Part shown: piece after piece, positions 52,025 to 60,059 of the stretch
How the letters are laid out: every line of letters begins with the position of its first letter
How positions within the stretch are numbered: the first letter of the stretch is position 1
Source: Streptomyces griseorubiginosus
GTDB lineage: Bacteria > Actinomycetota > Actinomycetes > Streptomycetales > Streptomycetaceae
DNA length: 64,000 nt
Assembly (NCBI RefSeq): GCF_001514195.1
Contig: NZ_KQ948739.1
Coordinates: forward strand, 423,304 to 487,303
Direction of reading: 5' to 3'
Notes under the pieces: model-generated
Database searches by the model: none
Seen by the model: only the letters and a program-made list of their open reading frames with translations
What the model was told of the DNA's origin: nothing
Program-made: the position numbers and the translations under genes

Positions 52025-52665
52025 ACGGAATCTCCCTGCGCCACGCGCGCGTGCGCTACGGCCCCTTGGAGGCCCTGCACGGCATCACCCTCACCGCCCC
52101 CGCCCCCGGCCTCACCGTCCTGCTGGGCCGCAACGGTTCCGGCCGTACGACCACCCTGCGCGCCCTGGCCGGAACAGTGCAGCTCACCGACGGCCGCGTG
52201 GTGTGGGACGGCACCGACGTGACCCGTGTCCCGGCAGACGAGCGGGCCCGGCGCGGGCTGTGCCTGGTCCCCGAGCGCCAGGCGGTGTTCGGCTCGCTCA
52301 CCGTCCGCGAGAACCTCGAACTCGCCGCGCCCGCCCACGACCTCGCCCTGGACGCCTACCCGCAGCTGGCCCCGCTCCTTGCCCGCCGCGCCGGCACCCT
52401 CTCCGGCGGCGAGCAGCGCATGCTCGCCCTCTCCCGCGCCTTCCTGGCACGCGCACGCGTGGTCCTCGTCGACGAACCCGCGCAGGGCATGTCCCCGGCG
52501 GTCGCGGACCGCACGTACGAGCTCCTCGCCGCGCTGGACGCGTGTGTGGTGGTGGCCGAGCAGCGGCTCCCGCCCGCGCTGCTCGGTAGGCCGACGATCG
52601 TGTACGAACTGCGGCGCGGCACGGTCGTGTTCGCCGGAGAGGCAGCGGAACTGCGGCCGAGGTGA
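52021..52665 (+). CDS. LivF-like ABC ATPase with Arg in place of the Walker A Lys
   Basis: 214 residues, ATG overlapping the fusion gene as ATGA. LivF features: ARVRYGPLEALHGI, signature TLSGGEQRMLALSRA, Walker B VVLVDEPAQGMSP and AEQ in place of the His switch, as in LivF. The P-loop reads GRNGSGRTT: the normally invariant Lys is Arg. Since the paired LivG domain has an intact P-loop but a degenerate signature loop, the heterodimer may have one working ATP site, as in asymmetric ABC pairs. Inference, not shown. Confidence 0.9.
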   Translation: MNGISLRHARVRYGPLEALHGITLTAPAPGLTVLLGRNGSGRTTTLRALAGTVQLTDGRVVWDGTDVTRVPADERARRGLCLVPERQAVFGSLTVRENLELAAPAHDLALDAYPQLAPLLARRAGTLSGGEQRMLALSRAFLARARVVLVDEPAQGMSPAVADRTYELLAALDACVVVAEQRLPPALLGRPTIVYELRRGTVVFAGEAAELRPR

Positions 52666-52685
52666 ACCAGACGGAGCGCCCGCAT

Positions 52686-52738
52686 GCGGGCGGGGCCCCG
52701 CCCGGCCGAAGGACGGCCGGACGGGGCCCGCTGCCCGC
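52686..52738. terminator. Bidirectional terminator between livF-like and rpf-like genes
   Basis: Long imperfect stem: GCGGGC (52686-52691) with GCCCGC (52733-52738), then GGGCCCCG.CCGGCC (52693-52707) with GGCCGG.CGGGGCCC (52715-52729). Confidence 0.78.
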
Positions 52739-52749
52739 TACGGGGTGTC

Positions 52750-53391
52750 TCAGATCTCGAGGCGCTGCCCGGGCACGATCAGATCGGGATCGGCACCGAT
52801 GACGGCCTTGTTGAGGGCGTAGAGCCGCTGCCAGGTGGTCCCGTGCCGGGTGGCGACCTTGCTCAGCGTGTCGCCGGTGCGGACGGTGTAGTCGCCGCGG
52901 GACGCGCTGCGGTTGGTGTGGCCCTCCGAACGGACCGGCTTCTTCACCGGCTTGGCGGGAGCGGCCTTGGTCGAGGACGAGCTCTCCGCGGAGCCGGAGG
53001 AGGCGGCGGGCGCGCCGCCGTACGCCCCGGCCCGGGTCGAGCAGGTCGGCCAGGCGCCCCAGCCCTGGGCGTTCTGGACCTTGGTGGCCACGGCGATCTG
53101 CTGTGACTTGGTGGCCTGGTCGGCGGTGGGCGCGTAGGCCGTACCGCCGTACGCGCGCCAGGTGCCGGCGGAGAACTGGAGTCCTCCGTAGTAGCCGTTG
53201 CCGGTGTTGATGTGCCAGTTCCCGCCGCTCTCGCACTGGGCGATGCGGTCCCACACTCCGCCGTCCGCCGCAACGGAGTTGCCGGCCGCGGCCAGCAGTC
53301 CGAGGGGGGCGAGCAGGGCGGCCCCGGCGAGGGCCGCGGTGGTCCGGGTCTTACGAGCGCTGTCGCGCGTGGTATCGGCACATTCGGACAT
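52750..53391 (-). CDS. Rpf-like transglycosylase with LysM domain (resuscitation-promoting factor type)
   Basis: 213 residues from ATG 53391 with GAGAGGG upstream. A signal peptide (after SECADTTRDSARKTR) is followed by the Rpf/transglycosylase domain VWDRIAQCESGGNWHINTGNGYYGGLQF, with catalytic Glu in CESGG, up to CSTRAG. A Ser/Ala/Lys/Pro linker precedes a C-terminal LysM (DYTVRTGDTLSKVATRHG, LYALNKAVIG, IVPGQRLEI) that binds peptidoglycan. Cleaves glycan strands during germination and wall remodelling. A long structured leader precedes it. Confidence 0.93.
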   Translation of the reverse strand: MSECADTTRDSARKTRTTAALAGAALLAPLGLLAAAGNSVAADGGVWDRIAQCESGGNWHINTGNGYYGGLQFSAGTWRAYGGTAYAPTADQATKSQQIAVATKVQNAQGWGAWPTCSTRAGAYGGAPAASSGSAESSSSTKAAPAKPVKKPVRSEGHTNRSASRGDYTVRTGDTLSKVATRHGTTWQRLYALNKAVIGADPDLIVPGQRLEI

Positions 53392-53600
53392 GTGATTCCC
53401 TCTCGAACAACCCGGGGTCCCCCAAGGCGGGGCGCGCTCCCGGCACAGGGGCCGGGTGGTCGCGCTCCGCCCCGTCCGCCGAAGGTGGTGCGAAGTGCTG
53501 GCTTGGTGCGTCGGCGGACGTTCCCGAGCGGTGCTCGCTGCACACGGCGGAGGAATGTAGAGAGCCTGTGGAGGCGACAGCAACCAACTCCTCGTCGTAC
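53392..53600 (-). promoter_or_regulatory. Long structured leader of the rpf-like gene
   Basis: About 200 nt with several stable hairpins on the minus strand, including a 10-bp stem CGTCCGCCGA/TCGGCGGACG (53520-53511 with 53482-53473) and CCCGGC/GCCGGG nearer the ATG. Streptomyces rpf genes can be controlled by c-di-AMP (ydaO) riboswitches, but the conserved ydaO blocks are not clearly present here. Confidence 0.35.
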
Positions 53601-53895
53601 CAGGTCAGTTGATGGTTACCGCGGGTATCGGCATGTTCCGGCCACCCACTTCTTCAGTGGATTTCCTGATTTGTCGAACAGGACCGTTGCCATTCTGTGA
53701 CCCGGTTCACGCAACCAACTCCCTTGACCTCCCCTCTACTTGACGCTGAGTGCCCGATTGCGCACCCGCGGTGACCCTGCGCGCTGGATGGTTCGATTCC
53801 GTTCGCCCTGAAGCGTGACTCCGGCCACAGATCACCCGTTGTCTTCTTCATGAGCCCGGGACCCGCCCGAGCACCACATCCCGAGGGAGCCACCC
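53601..53895. other. Divergent promoter region between rpf-like and hypothetical genes
   Basis: 295 bp, lower GC than neighbours, no coding signal. Probably holds promoters for both directions; no box is clear enough to place. Confidence 0.4.
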
Positions 53896-54678
53896 GTGCC
53901 GCGCATGCTCGACGTCAGCGACGAGGTACGTGCCGAGATCGGCGACGAAGAAGCCGACCGGCTGCTCGCCGGCGAGAACGCCCCCGGCAGTTACGATTGC
54001 ACGTCCTGCCGCACCCAGGGCGACTCCGAACAGGAGCGCACCAGCACCGTCCTGTTCATCGGCGACGAGACCGCCGTCCTGGCCTTCGCCCACGCCACCT
54101 GCCTGCCCTCCCAGGTCGTCCAGGTCACCGAGGAGCAGCTCCAGGGCGCGGTGAAGTCCATCACCGGCGACACCGTGGACCTCGACCCGGACAAGGTCGC
54201 ACCCGAGCAGGCGGTGCTCGGGGTGACCAGCGGACTCGTCCTGATCGCCGGGGAGTTGCACCCGGCGCTGGTCGTGGAACCGACCGGGCCGATCGTGCGG
54301 CCGGGCGCGACGGGACTCGGCGACGACTTCCTGCCGCTGCTCATCGAGCAGGGGTTCATGCCGCTGACCACGATCGACTCGGTGCCGTCGGTGCTGCACG
54401 GCTGGTCGGTGCTGCTGGCGGTGGGCCAGCTGCACGCGGTGCTCCAGCCGTCGGCCAACGGCGGCCAGCCGGTGGCCTGGTGGCAGGCGCACCAGCCGCT
54501 CCAGGTCACCGAGAGCTGGCGGGCGGCCGCGAACAAGCACCAGCAGGTGCTGATGTTCGCCGCCCCGGTGGGCTCCATCGGCCGCCAGCCGCGCGAGGAC
54601 CTGCTCCGGGACGCCCTCGACAAGGCCGCGGCCAACGGGAAGCTGGTGGCCGCCGCGATGCCCCTGGCCGGGACGTGA
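53896..54678 (+). CDS. Conserved hypothetical protein with a Cys/His pair motif
   Basis: 260 residues, GTG at 53896 with GAGGGAG upstream. N-terminal YDCTSCRTQG and later FAHATCLPSQVV (C-x2-C ... H-x2-C) could form a zinc site. The remainder is alpha/beta with LGVTSGLVLIAGELHPALVVEP and QPVAWWQAHQPLQVTESWRAAA. No signal peptide or membrane segment. I recognise no named family. Its stop lies inside the first unit of a 23-bp tandem repeat. Confidence 0.75.
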   Translation: MPRMLDVSDEVRAEIGDEEADRLLAGENAPGSYDCTSCRTQGDSEQERTSTVLFIGDETAVLAFAHATCLPSQVVQVTEEQLQGAVKSITGDTVDLDPDKVAPEQAVLGVTSGLVLIAGELHPALVVEPTGPIVRPGATGLGDDFLPLLIEQGFMPLTTIDSVPSVLHGWSVLLAVGQLHAVLQPSANGGQPVAWWQAHQPLQVTESWRAAANKHQQVLMFAAPVGSIGRQPREDLLRDALDKAAANGKLVAAAMPLAGT

Positions 54679-54789
54679 GGGTCCGCCCGGCCGGGGCCTG
54701 AAGGTCCGCCTCGCCGGGGCGTGAAGGTCCGCCTCGCCGGGACGTGAAGGTCCGCCTCGCCGGGGCGTGAAGGTCCGCCTCGCCGGGAC
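54675..54789. repeat. Five 23-bp tandem repeats
   Basis: Units at 54675, 54698, 54721, 54744 and 54767, consensus GTGAAGGTCCGCCTCGCCGG then GGC or GAC; the last three alternate GAC/GGC/GAC. A degenerate sixth unit begins at 54790. The length is not a multiple of three, so it is non-coding. It overlaps the stop of the upstream gene. Confidence 0.92.
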
Positions 54790-54850
54790 GTGCGGGTGCC
54801 CCCTGATCACGCACCCGCATCCCTGAAGTCCCGCGGTCGTTTGGACATAC

Positions 54851-55174
54851 GTGCACCCATACGACGCTCCGCGCCGGTTTCCCGGCGGACCATCGGCCAC
54901 GCCGATCTACGACGCGCTCTACTCCGAGTACGTCAAGACCTTCCGTTCGCTGCCGGGTGACCGCAGCGGCGAGGAGGAGCTGGGCTTCACCGCGTTCGGG
55001 AACACCCCGCACGCCTCGGGCTCGTTCAGCAGCTCGTACAGCGCCTACAGCGCGGGGGCGTTCAGCGCCCGCCAGCAGTCGCAGTGGCAGCGGGTGGGTC
55101 ACATCGGGCAGCAGCACACCGGGATGCACCACGTCCCGGCGGCGCTGCCGCCCGGCCCGCGCAGAGGGATCTGA
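54851..55174 (+). CDS. Small hypothetical protein, Ser/Gly/Gln-rich
   Basis: 107 residues, GTG at 54851. The first 45 residues look ordered (PIYDALYSEYVKTFRSLPGDRSGEEE), the rest is low-complexity Ser/Tyr/Ala and Gln/His-rich (SGSFSSSYSAYSAGAFSARQQ). No membrane helix or motif recognised. Strong codon bias and a terminator directly after the stop support it as a gene. Confidence 0.65.
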   Translation: MHPYDAPRRFPGGPSATPIYDALYSEYVKTFRSLPGDRSGEEELGFTAFGNTPHASGSFSSSYSAYSAGAFSARQQSQWQRVGHIGQQHTGMHHVPAALPPGPRRGI

Positions 55175-55224
55175 GGCATGAGTGAGGGGGCGGTCCCGGT
55201 CGGGACCGCCCCCTCACTCATGCC
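55175..55224. terminator. Near-perfect 24-bp bidirectional terminator
   Basis: Arms 55175-55198 and 55201-55224, core GAGGGGGCGGTCCC/GGGACCGCCCCCTC, with a minimal loop. Lies between convergent genes, 5 bp from the der stop. Confidence 0.85.
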
Positions 55225-55228
55225 CGCG

Positions 55229-56719
55229 TCACTTCTTCTTGGTGTTCTTGGCGCCGCGCTTCTCGCGCACCCGCACCGAGATGTGGATCGGGGTGCCCTC
55301 GAAGCCGAACTCCTCGCGCAGCCGGCGCTCGATGAACCGCCGGTAGCCCGCCTCGATGAACCCGGAGGCGAAGAGCACGAACCGCGGCGGCTTGGTGCCG
55401 GCCTGGGTGCCGAAGAGGATGCGCGGCTGCTTGCCACCCCGGATCGGGTGCGGGTGGGCGGCGACCAGCTCGCCGAGGAAGGCGTTGAGGCGACCGGTGG
55501 GGACCCGCGTCTCCCAGCCCGCCAGGGCCGTCTCGATCGCCGGGACCAGCTTCTCCATGTGCCGTCCGGTCTTCGCCGAGACGTTCACGCGCGGGGCCCA
55601 GGCGATCTGGCCGAGCTCGGTCTCGATCTCCCGCTCCAGGTAGTAGCGGCGCTCCTCGTCGAGGGTGTCCCACTTGTTGTAGGCGACGACGATGGCACGG
55701 CCCGCGTCCACGGCCATGGTGACGATCCGCTGGTCCTGCACGGAGATGGACTCGGAGCCGTCGATCAGGATGACCGCGACCTCGGCCTTCTCGACGGCGG
55801 CCGCGGTCCGCAGCGAGGCGTAGTAGTCGGCGCCCTGCTGGAGGTGGACCCGCTTGCGGATACCCGCGGTGTCGACGAACTTCCAGGTGACACCGCCGAG
55901 TTCGATCAGCTCGTCGACCGGGTCACGGGTGGTGCCGGCCAGCTCGTTGACGACGACCCGCTCCTCGCCGGCCACCTTGTTCAGCAGCGAGGACTTGCCG
56001 ACGTTCGGGCGGCCGATCAGCGCGATCCGGCGGGGGCCGCCGATCCCGGTGGCGCCGAAGGTCTGCTCGGGCGCCTCCGGCAGGGCCTCCAGGACCGCGT
56101 CCAGCATGTCGCCGGTGCCCCGGCCGTGCAGCGCGGACACGGGGTGCGGCTCGCCGAGACCCAGGGACCACAGATAGGCCGCGTCGGACTCACCGCTCAG
56201 TCCGTCCACCTTGTTGGCGGCCAGCACCACGGGCTTGCCGGCCTTGCGCAGCAGTCGTACGACCGCCTCGTCGGTGTCGGTGGCGCCCACCTTGGCGTCG
56301 ACGACGAACACGACGGCGTCGGCGGCCTCGATCGCGAACTCGGCCTGCGCGGCGACGGAGGCGTCGATGCCGAAGACGTCCTGCTCCCAGCCGCCGGTGT
56401 CGACGACCTTGAAGCGGCGCCCGGACCACTCGGCCTCGTAGGTCACGCGGTCGCGGGTGACACCGGGCTTGTCCTCGACGACGGCCTCGCGGCGCCCGAT
56501 GATGCGGTTCACGAGGGTCGACTTGCCGACATTGGGGCGGCCGACGACGGCGAGCACGGGCAGCGGCCCGTGACCGGCCTCCTCGATGGCACCTTCGACG
56601 TCCTCGACGTCGAAGCCCTCTTCCGCGGCGAGCTCCATGAACTCCGCGAACTCGGCATCGCCAAGCGCCCCGTGGTCGTGCAACTCGCCCGAGCCCTCGG
56701 AGTGGATGTGGTCGTTCAT
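55229..56719 (-). CDS. der: Ribosome-assembly GTPase Der (EngA)
   Basis: 496 residues from ATG 56719. Two consecutive GTPase domains: G1 motifs GRPNVGKST (about residue 69) and GRPNVGKSS (about 235), each with DTGG/DTAG G3 and NKVD/NKWD G4 motifs, followed by the KH-like C-terminal domain ending RVREKRGAKNTKKK. The acidic N-terminal extension of about 60 residues is typical of actinobacteria. Essential for 50S maturation. Last gene of the aroH-tyrA-cmk-plsC-der cluster. Confidence 0.97.
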   Translation of the reverse strand: MNDHIHSEGSGELHDHGALGDAEFAEFMELAAEEGFDVEDVEGAIEEAGHGPLPVLAVVGRPNVGKSTLVNRIIGRREAVVEDKPGVTRDRVTYEAEWSGRRFKVVDTGGWEQDVFGIDASVAAQAEFAIEAADAVVFVVDAKVGATDTDEAVVRLLRKAGKPVVLAANKVDGLSGESDAAYLWSLGLGEPHPVSALHGRGTGDMLDAVLEALPEAPEQTFGATGIGGPRRIALIGRPNVGKSSLLNKVAGEERVVVNELAGTTRDPVDELIELGGVTWKFVDTAGIRKRVHLQQGADYYASLRTAAAVEKAEVAVILIDGSESISVQDQRIVTMAVDAGRAIVVAYNKWDTLDEERRYYLEREIETELGQIAWAPRVNVSAKTGRHMEKLVPAIETALAGWETRVPTGRLNAFLGELVAAHPHPIRGGKQPRILFGTQAGTKPPRFVLFASGFIEAGYRRFIERRLREEFGFEGTPIHISVRVREKRGAKNTKKK

Positions 56720-56798
56720 GAAGTCCGTACCTCGTTCATCGTGGTGATCGGTGGAACCGCCGGCCCTTTCGCCGGTCTGATCCACTACTCAGTGTCGC

Positions 56799-57515
56799 CT
56801 AGCGCCCGGTCAGGCGCCTGGCGTTTTCCAGGTGGCTGCTCAGCTGCTTCTGGATGCGTTCGGTCGCCTCGTCCAGCGCCTTGCGCGTTCGCCGCCCGCT
56901 GCCGTCGCCCGCTTCGAAGGGGTCCCCGAAGACGACGTCGACCCGGCTGCGCAGCGGAGGCAGCCCCTTTATCAACCGTCCGCGCTTCTCGGAGCTTCCC
57001 AGCACCGCGACCGGGACGATCGGCGCCCCGCTGCGTACGGCGAAATAGGCGAGCCCGGCGCGCAGCGCGGCGAAGTCACCCTCGCCGCGGGTGCCCTCCG
57101 GGAAGATCCCGAGGACACCGCCGGCCGACAGGACGTCCAGGGCCTGGGTGATGGCCGTACGGTCGGCGCCCGAGCGGTCGACCTTGACCTGTCCGATGCC
57201 GAGCAGGAACGGATCCAGCGGACCGACGAACGCCTCCTTCTTGATCAGGAAGTGCGTCGGCCGGGGCGCCACACCCATGACCATCGGACCGTCGATGTTG
57301 TGGGAGTGGTTGACGGCGAGGATCGCGGGACCGGTCGCGGGCATCCGCCAGGCGCCGAGCACCCGCGGCTTCCACAGCCCGTACATCAGGCCGACGCCGA
57401 TCCGCCGCCCGACCTCGGCACCCCGCTCCGAAGGAACAGTCCTCTTCGAAGGAACAGTCCGCTCCGAAGGAACGGTCCGCTCCGAAGGAGCCCTGCCCGA
57501 TGAGTCCCCGCTCAC
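56799..57515 (-). CDS. plsC: 1-acyl-sn-glycerol-3-phosphate acyltransferase (PlsC family)
   Basis: 238 residues; GTG at 57515 overlaps the cmk stop as GTGA. The catalytic H-x4-D is NHSHNID (block I), with FPEGTRG as block III and APIVPVAVLG as block IV. Transfers a fatty acyl group to lysophosphatidate-like acceptors at the inner membrane face. The first 35 residues are a hydrophilic leader with four 6-residue repeats before GRRIGVGLMYGLW. Confidence 0.92.
   Translation of the reverse strand: MSGDSSGRAPSERTVPSERTVPSKRTVPSERGAEVGRRIGVGLMYGLWKPRVLGAWRMPATGPAILAVNHSHNIDGPMVMGVAPRPTHFLIKKEAFVGPLDPFLLGIGQVKVDRSGADRTAITQALDVLSAGGVLGIFPEGTRGEGDFAALRAGLAYFAVRSGAPIVPVAVLGSSEKRGRLIKGLPPLRSRVDVVFGDPFEAGDGSGRRTRKALDEATERIQKQLSSHLENARRLTGR
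57417..57488 (-). repeat. Four 18-bp tandem repeats at the plsC N-terminus
   Basis: 6-residue units PSERTV, PSERTV, PSKRTV, PSERGA directly after the start region of the acyltransferase. Confidence 0.9.
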
Positions 57516-58198
57516 TTCCCGGCCCGCTTCTCCTCGACGAGAGTCACGACACACTCGATGACCTGCGCGAGGGTGAGCTCGGTGGTGTCCACCTCGACCG
57601 CGTCGTCCGCCTTGGCGAGCGGCGAGGTCTTCCGGCTGGAGTCGGCCGCGTCCCGCTTGATCAGGGCCTCGCGGGTGGCCTGGACGTCGGCGCCCTTGAG
57701 CTCACCGCTGCGGCGGGCGGCGCGCGCCTCCGGCGAGGCGGTGAGGAAGATCTTGAGGTCGGCGTCGGGCAGCACGGTGGTGCCGATGTCCCGCCCCTCG
57801 ACGACGATGCCCTTCTCCGCGGAGGTCGCGAGCGAGCGCTGGAGCTCGGTGATCCGGGCCCGCACCTCGGGCACCGCGCTCACGGCGCTGACCTTGGAGG
57901 TGACCTCCTGGGTGCGGATCGGACCGGCCACGTCCGTGCCGTCGACCGTGATCGTGGGGTTCTCCGGGTCGGTGCCGGAGACGATCTCCGCCTTGCCGGC
58001 CACTGCGGCGATCGCGGTCGGGTCGTCGATGTCGATCCCGTTGTTCACCATCCACCAGGTGATCGCCCGGTACTGGGCGCCGGTGTCCAGGTAGCTCAGC
58101 CCCAGCTGCGCGGCGACAGCCTTCGAGGTGCTCGACTTGCCCGTGCCGGAGGGGCCGTCGATGGCGACAATCACGGGCTGGGCGGCGCCGTTTTCCAC
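57512..58198 (-). CDS. cmk: Cytidylate kinase
   Basis: 228 residues, GTG at 58198 (VENGAAQPVIVAIDGPSG), AAAGGTG upstream. P-loop GPSGTGKSST, then YLDTGAQYRAITWWM, VVEGRDIGTTVLPDADLKIFLTA and RRSGELKGADVQ: the bacterial CMP kinase insert domain is present. Phosphorylates CMP/dCMP. Sits between tyrA and plsC. Confidence 0.96.
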   Translation of the reverse strand: MENGAAQPVIVAIDGPSGTGKSSTSKAVAAQLGLSYLDTGAQYRAITWWMVNNGIDIDDPTAIAAVAGKAEIVSGTDPENPTITVDGTDVAGPIRTQEVTSKVSAVSAVPEVRARITELQRSLATSAEKGIVVEGRDIGTTVLPDADLKIFLTASPEARAARRSGELKGADVQATREALIKRDAADSSRKTSPLAKADDAVEVDTTELTLAQVIECVVTLVEEKRAGK

Positions 58199-58269
58199 GG
58201 GGGGACACCTTTCGGGTGCGTCTGGCGGATGGTGTGAGGGCGCGACTGTGCCCCGCACCAGGTTACTGG

Positions 58270-58296
58270 GTGCGCGTCACTCGTCCGGACGCGCAC
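58270..58296. terminator. Hairpin between tyrA and cmk
   Basis: 9-bp arms GTGCGCGTC (58270-58278) and GACGCGCAC (58288-58296). It could partly terminate or process the aroH-tyrA transcript upstream of cmk. Confidence 0.5.
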
Positions 58297-58384
58297 CGAA
58301 GGGTGGACCGGTCACGGGTACCGGGCGTGAGGACCAGACGCGAGGACCGGCCACACGGACCGGCCACACGGACCGCCGCGCCGC

Positions 58385-59470
58385 TCACCGCCGGATCGCC
58401 CAGCCCCGTTCCCGCAGCGAGGCACTGAGCACGGGTGCCGCCTGCGGCTCCACCATCAGCTGCACCAGACCGGCCTGCTGCCCCGTCGCGTGCTCGATCC
58501 GCACGTCCTCGATGTTCACGCCCGCCCGGCCGGCGTCCGCGAAGATCCGGGCCAGCTGCCCCGGCTGGTCGTCGATGAGCACGGCCACGACCTCGTACAC
58601 CCGCGGGGCGGACCCGTGCTTGCCCGGCACTCGCACCTGGCCGGCGTTCCCGCGTCGCAGCATGTCCTCGATCCCGGACGTGCCGTCGATCCGCTTGGCC
58701 TCGTCGGCGGACTGGAGCGCCCGCAGCGCCCGCACCGTCTCCTCCAGGTCCCCGGCGACATCGGTGAGCAGGTCGGCCACCGGCCCCGGGTTCGCGGAGA
58801 GGATGTCGATCCACATACCGGGGTCGGACGCGGCGATCCGGGTCACGTCCCGGATGCCCTGACCGCACAGCCGTACGGCGGCCTCCTCGGCGTGCTCCAG
58901 GCGCGCGGCGACCATGCTGGACACCAGATGGGGCATGTGCGAGACGAGCGCCACGGCCCGGTCGTGGGCGTCGGCGTCCATGACGACCGGCACCGCACGG
59001 CAGTGCGAGACCAGTTCCAGCGCGAGGTTGAGCACCTCCGTGTCGGAGTCCCTGGTCGGGGTGAGGACCCAGGGCCGGCCCTCGAAGAGGTCCGCCGAGG
59101 CGGCCAGCGGCCCGGACTTCTCCCGCCCGGACATCGGATGCGTACCGATGTACGAGGACAGGTCGAGCCCCAGCGCCTCCAGTTCCCGGCGCGGCCCGCC
59201 CTTGACGCTGGCCACGTCGATGTAGCCGCGGGCGACGCCGCGCCGCATGGCACCGGCGAGCACCTCGGCCACGTGCGCGGGCGGCGCGGCGACGATCGCG
59301 AGGTCGACCGGCCCCTCGGGCACCTCGTCGGTGCCGGCGCCGAGCGCGGCAGCCGTACGGGCCTGCTCGGGGTCGTGGTCGGCGAGGTGCACGGTGACGC
59401 CCCGCGCCACCAGCGCCAGGGCGGCGGACGTGCCGATGAGTCCGGTCCCGACGACGAGCGCGGTCCTCAC
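58385..59470 (-). CDS. tyrA: Prephenate dehydrogenase with ACT domain
   Basis: 361 residues, GTG at 59470 overlapping the chorismate mutase stop as GTGA. Rossmann motif VVGTGLIGTSAALAL; catalytic-domain landmarks IGTHPMSGREKSG (prephenate-binding His/Ser/Arg region) and HMPHLVSSMVAARL. A C-terminal ACT domain (about 285-361, RVYEVVAVLIDDQPGQLARIF) suggests tyrosine feedback control. Makes 4-hydroxyphenylpyruvate from prephenate, using the product of the coupled AroH. Confidence 0.95.
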   Translation of the reverse strand: MRTALVVGTGLIGTSAALALVARGVTVHLADHDPEQARTAAALGAGTDEVPEGPVDLAIVAAPPAHVAEVLAGAMRRGVARGYIDVASVKGGPRRELEALGLDLSSYIGTHPMSGREKSGPLAASADLFEGRPWVLTPTRDSDTEVLNLALELVSHCRAVPVVMDADAHDRAVALVSHMPHLVSSMVAARLEHAEEAAVRLCGQGIRDVTRIAASDPGMWIDILSANPGPVADLLTDVAGDLEETVRALRALQSADEAKRIDGTSGIEDMLRRGNAGQVRVPGKHGSAPRVYEVVAVLIDDQPGQLARIFADAGRAGVNIEDVRIEHATGQQAGLVQLMVEPQAAPVLSASLRERGWAIRR

Positions 59471-59829
59471 TGCGCGATGTCCTTGCGGAGGGCGGCCGCG
59501 GCGCCGAGGTAGACGTGCGCGATGTCGGCGCGGGCGCGGTCGGACTCTATGTGCGCGAGCACCCGGACCACCCGGGGCATGGCGCCCTCGATGTCGAGCT
59601 CCTGGGCGCAGATCAGCGGGACGTCCACGATGCCGAGCTTGCGGGCCGCGGCAGCCGGGAAGTCGCTGTGCAGATCGGGCGTGGCCGTGAACCAGATGCT
59701 GATCAGGTCGTCCGCGGTCAGCTCGTTCCGCTCCATGATGGCGGTGAGCAGCGCCCCGACCTGCTCGTCCATGTGGCCGGCCTCGTCCTGTTCGAGTTGG
59801 ACGGCGCCCCGGACCGCTCGTACCGCCAC
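59467..59829 (-). CDS. aroH: Chorismate mutase, AroH class
   Basis: 120 residues, GTG at 59829 with AAGGAG upstream. AroH-fold landmarks: VRAVRGAVQLEQDE (active-site Arg and Glu region), SIWFTATPDLHSDFPAAAAR, and VPLICAQELDIEGAMPRVVRVL. Catalyses chorismate to prephenate as a trimer. First gene of the coupled aroH-tyrA pair. Confidence 0.95.
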   Translation of the reverse strand: MAVRAVRGAVQLEQDEAGHMDEQVGALLTAIMERNELTADDLISIWFTATPDLHSDFPAAAARKLGIVDVPLICAQELDIEGAMPRVVRVLAHIESDRARADIAHVYLGAAAALRKDIAQ

Positions 59830-60059
59830 GGCGTTGCTCCTTGCTGCTGTGATCCCGGCTCTGTGCACGACCAGCCTAGTCAGCCCGCGCCGACGGGGTG
59901 CTCGGCGCCCGCCCCGTGAGACGGCCGCACGGACCAGGTCAATGTCACCCGAATGTCCCGGTTCCGCTACTTGGGGTGAAACACGCCCGTGCGCCCCTGG
60001 ACGCGGGCCCCCTGGTCCGCTCTCATGGCAGGAAACCTGCCTCGGGGGAGGCCCCTGAC

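Noticed and set aside
53392..53600. Firm call of a c-di-AMP (ydaO) riboswitch upstream of the rpf-like gene
   Set aside because: Context fits, but the conserved GGGGAACC and GGGUGAAUCC blocks could not be found; kept only as an unclassified structured leader.
54675..54789. Considered as a CRISPR array because of regular 23-bp units
   Set aside because: Units are contiguous with no spacers and there are no cas genes.
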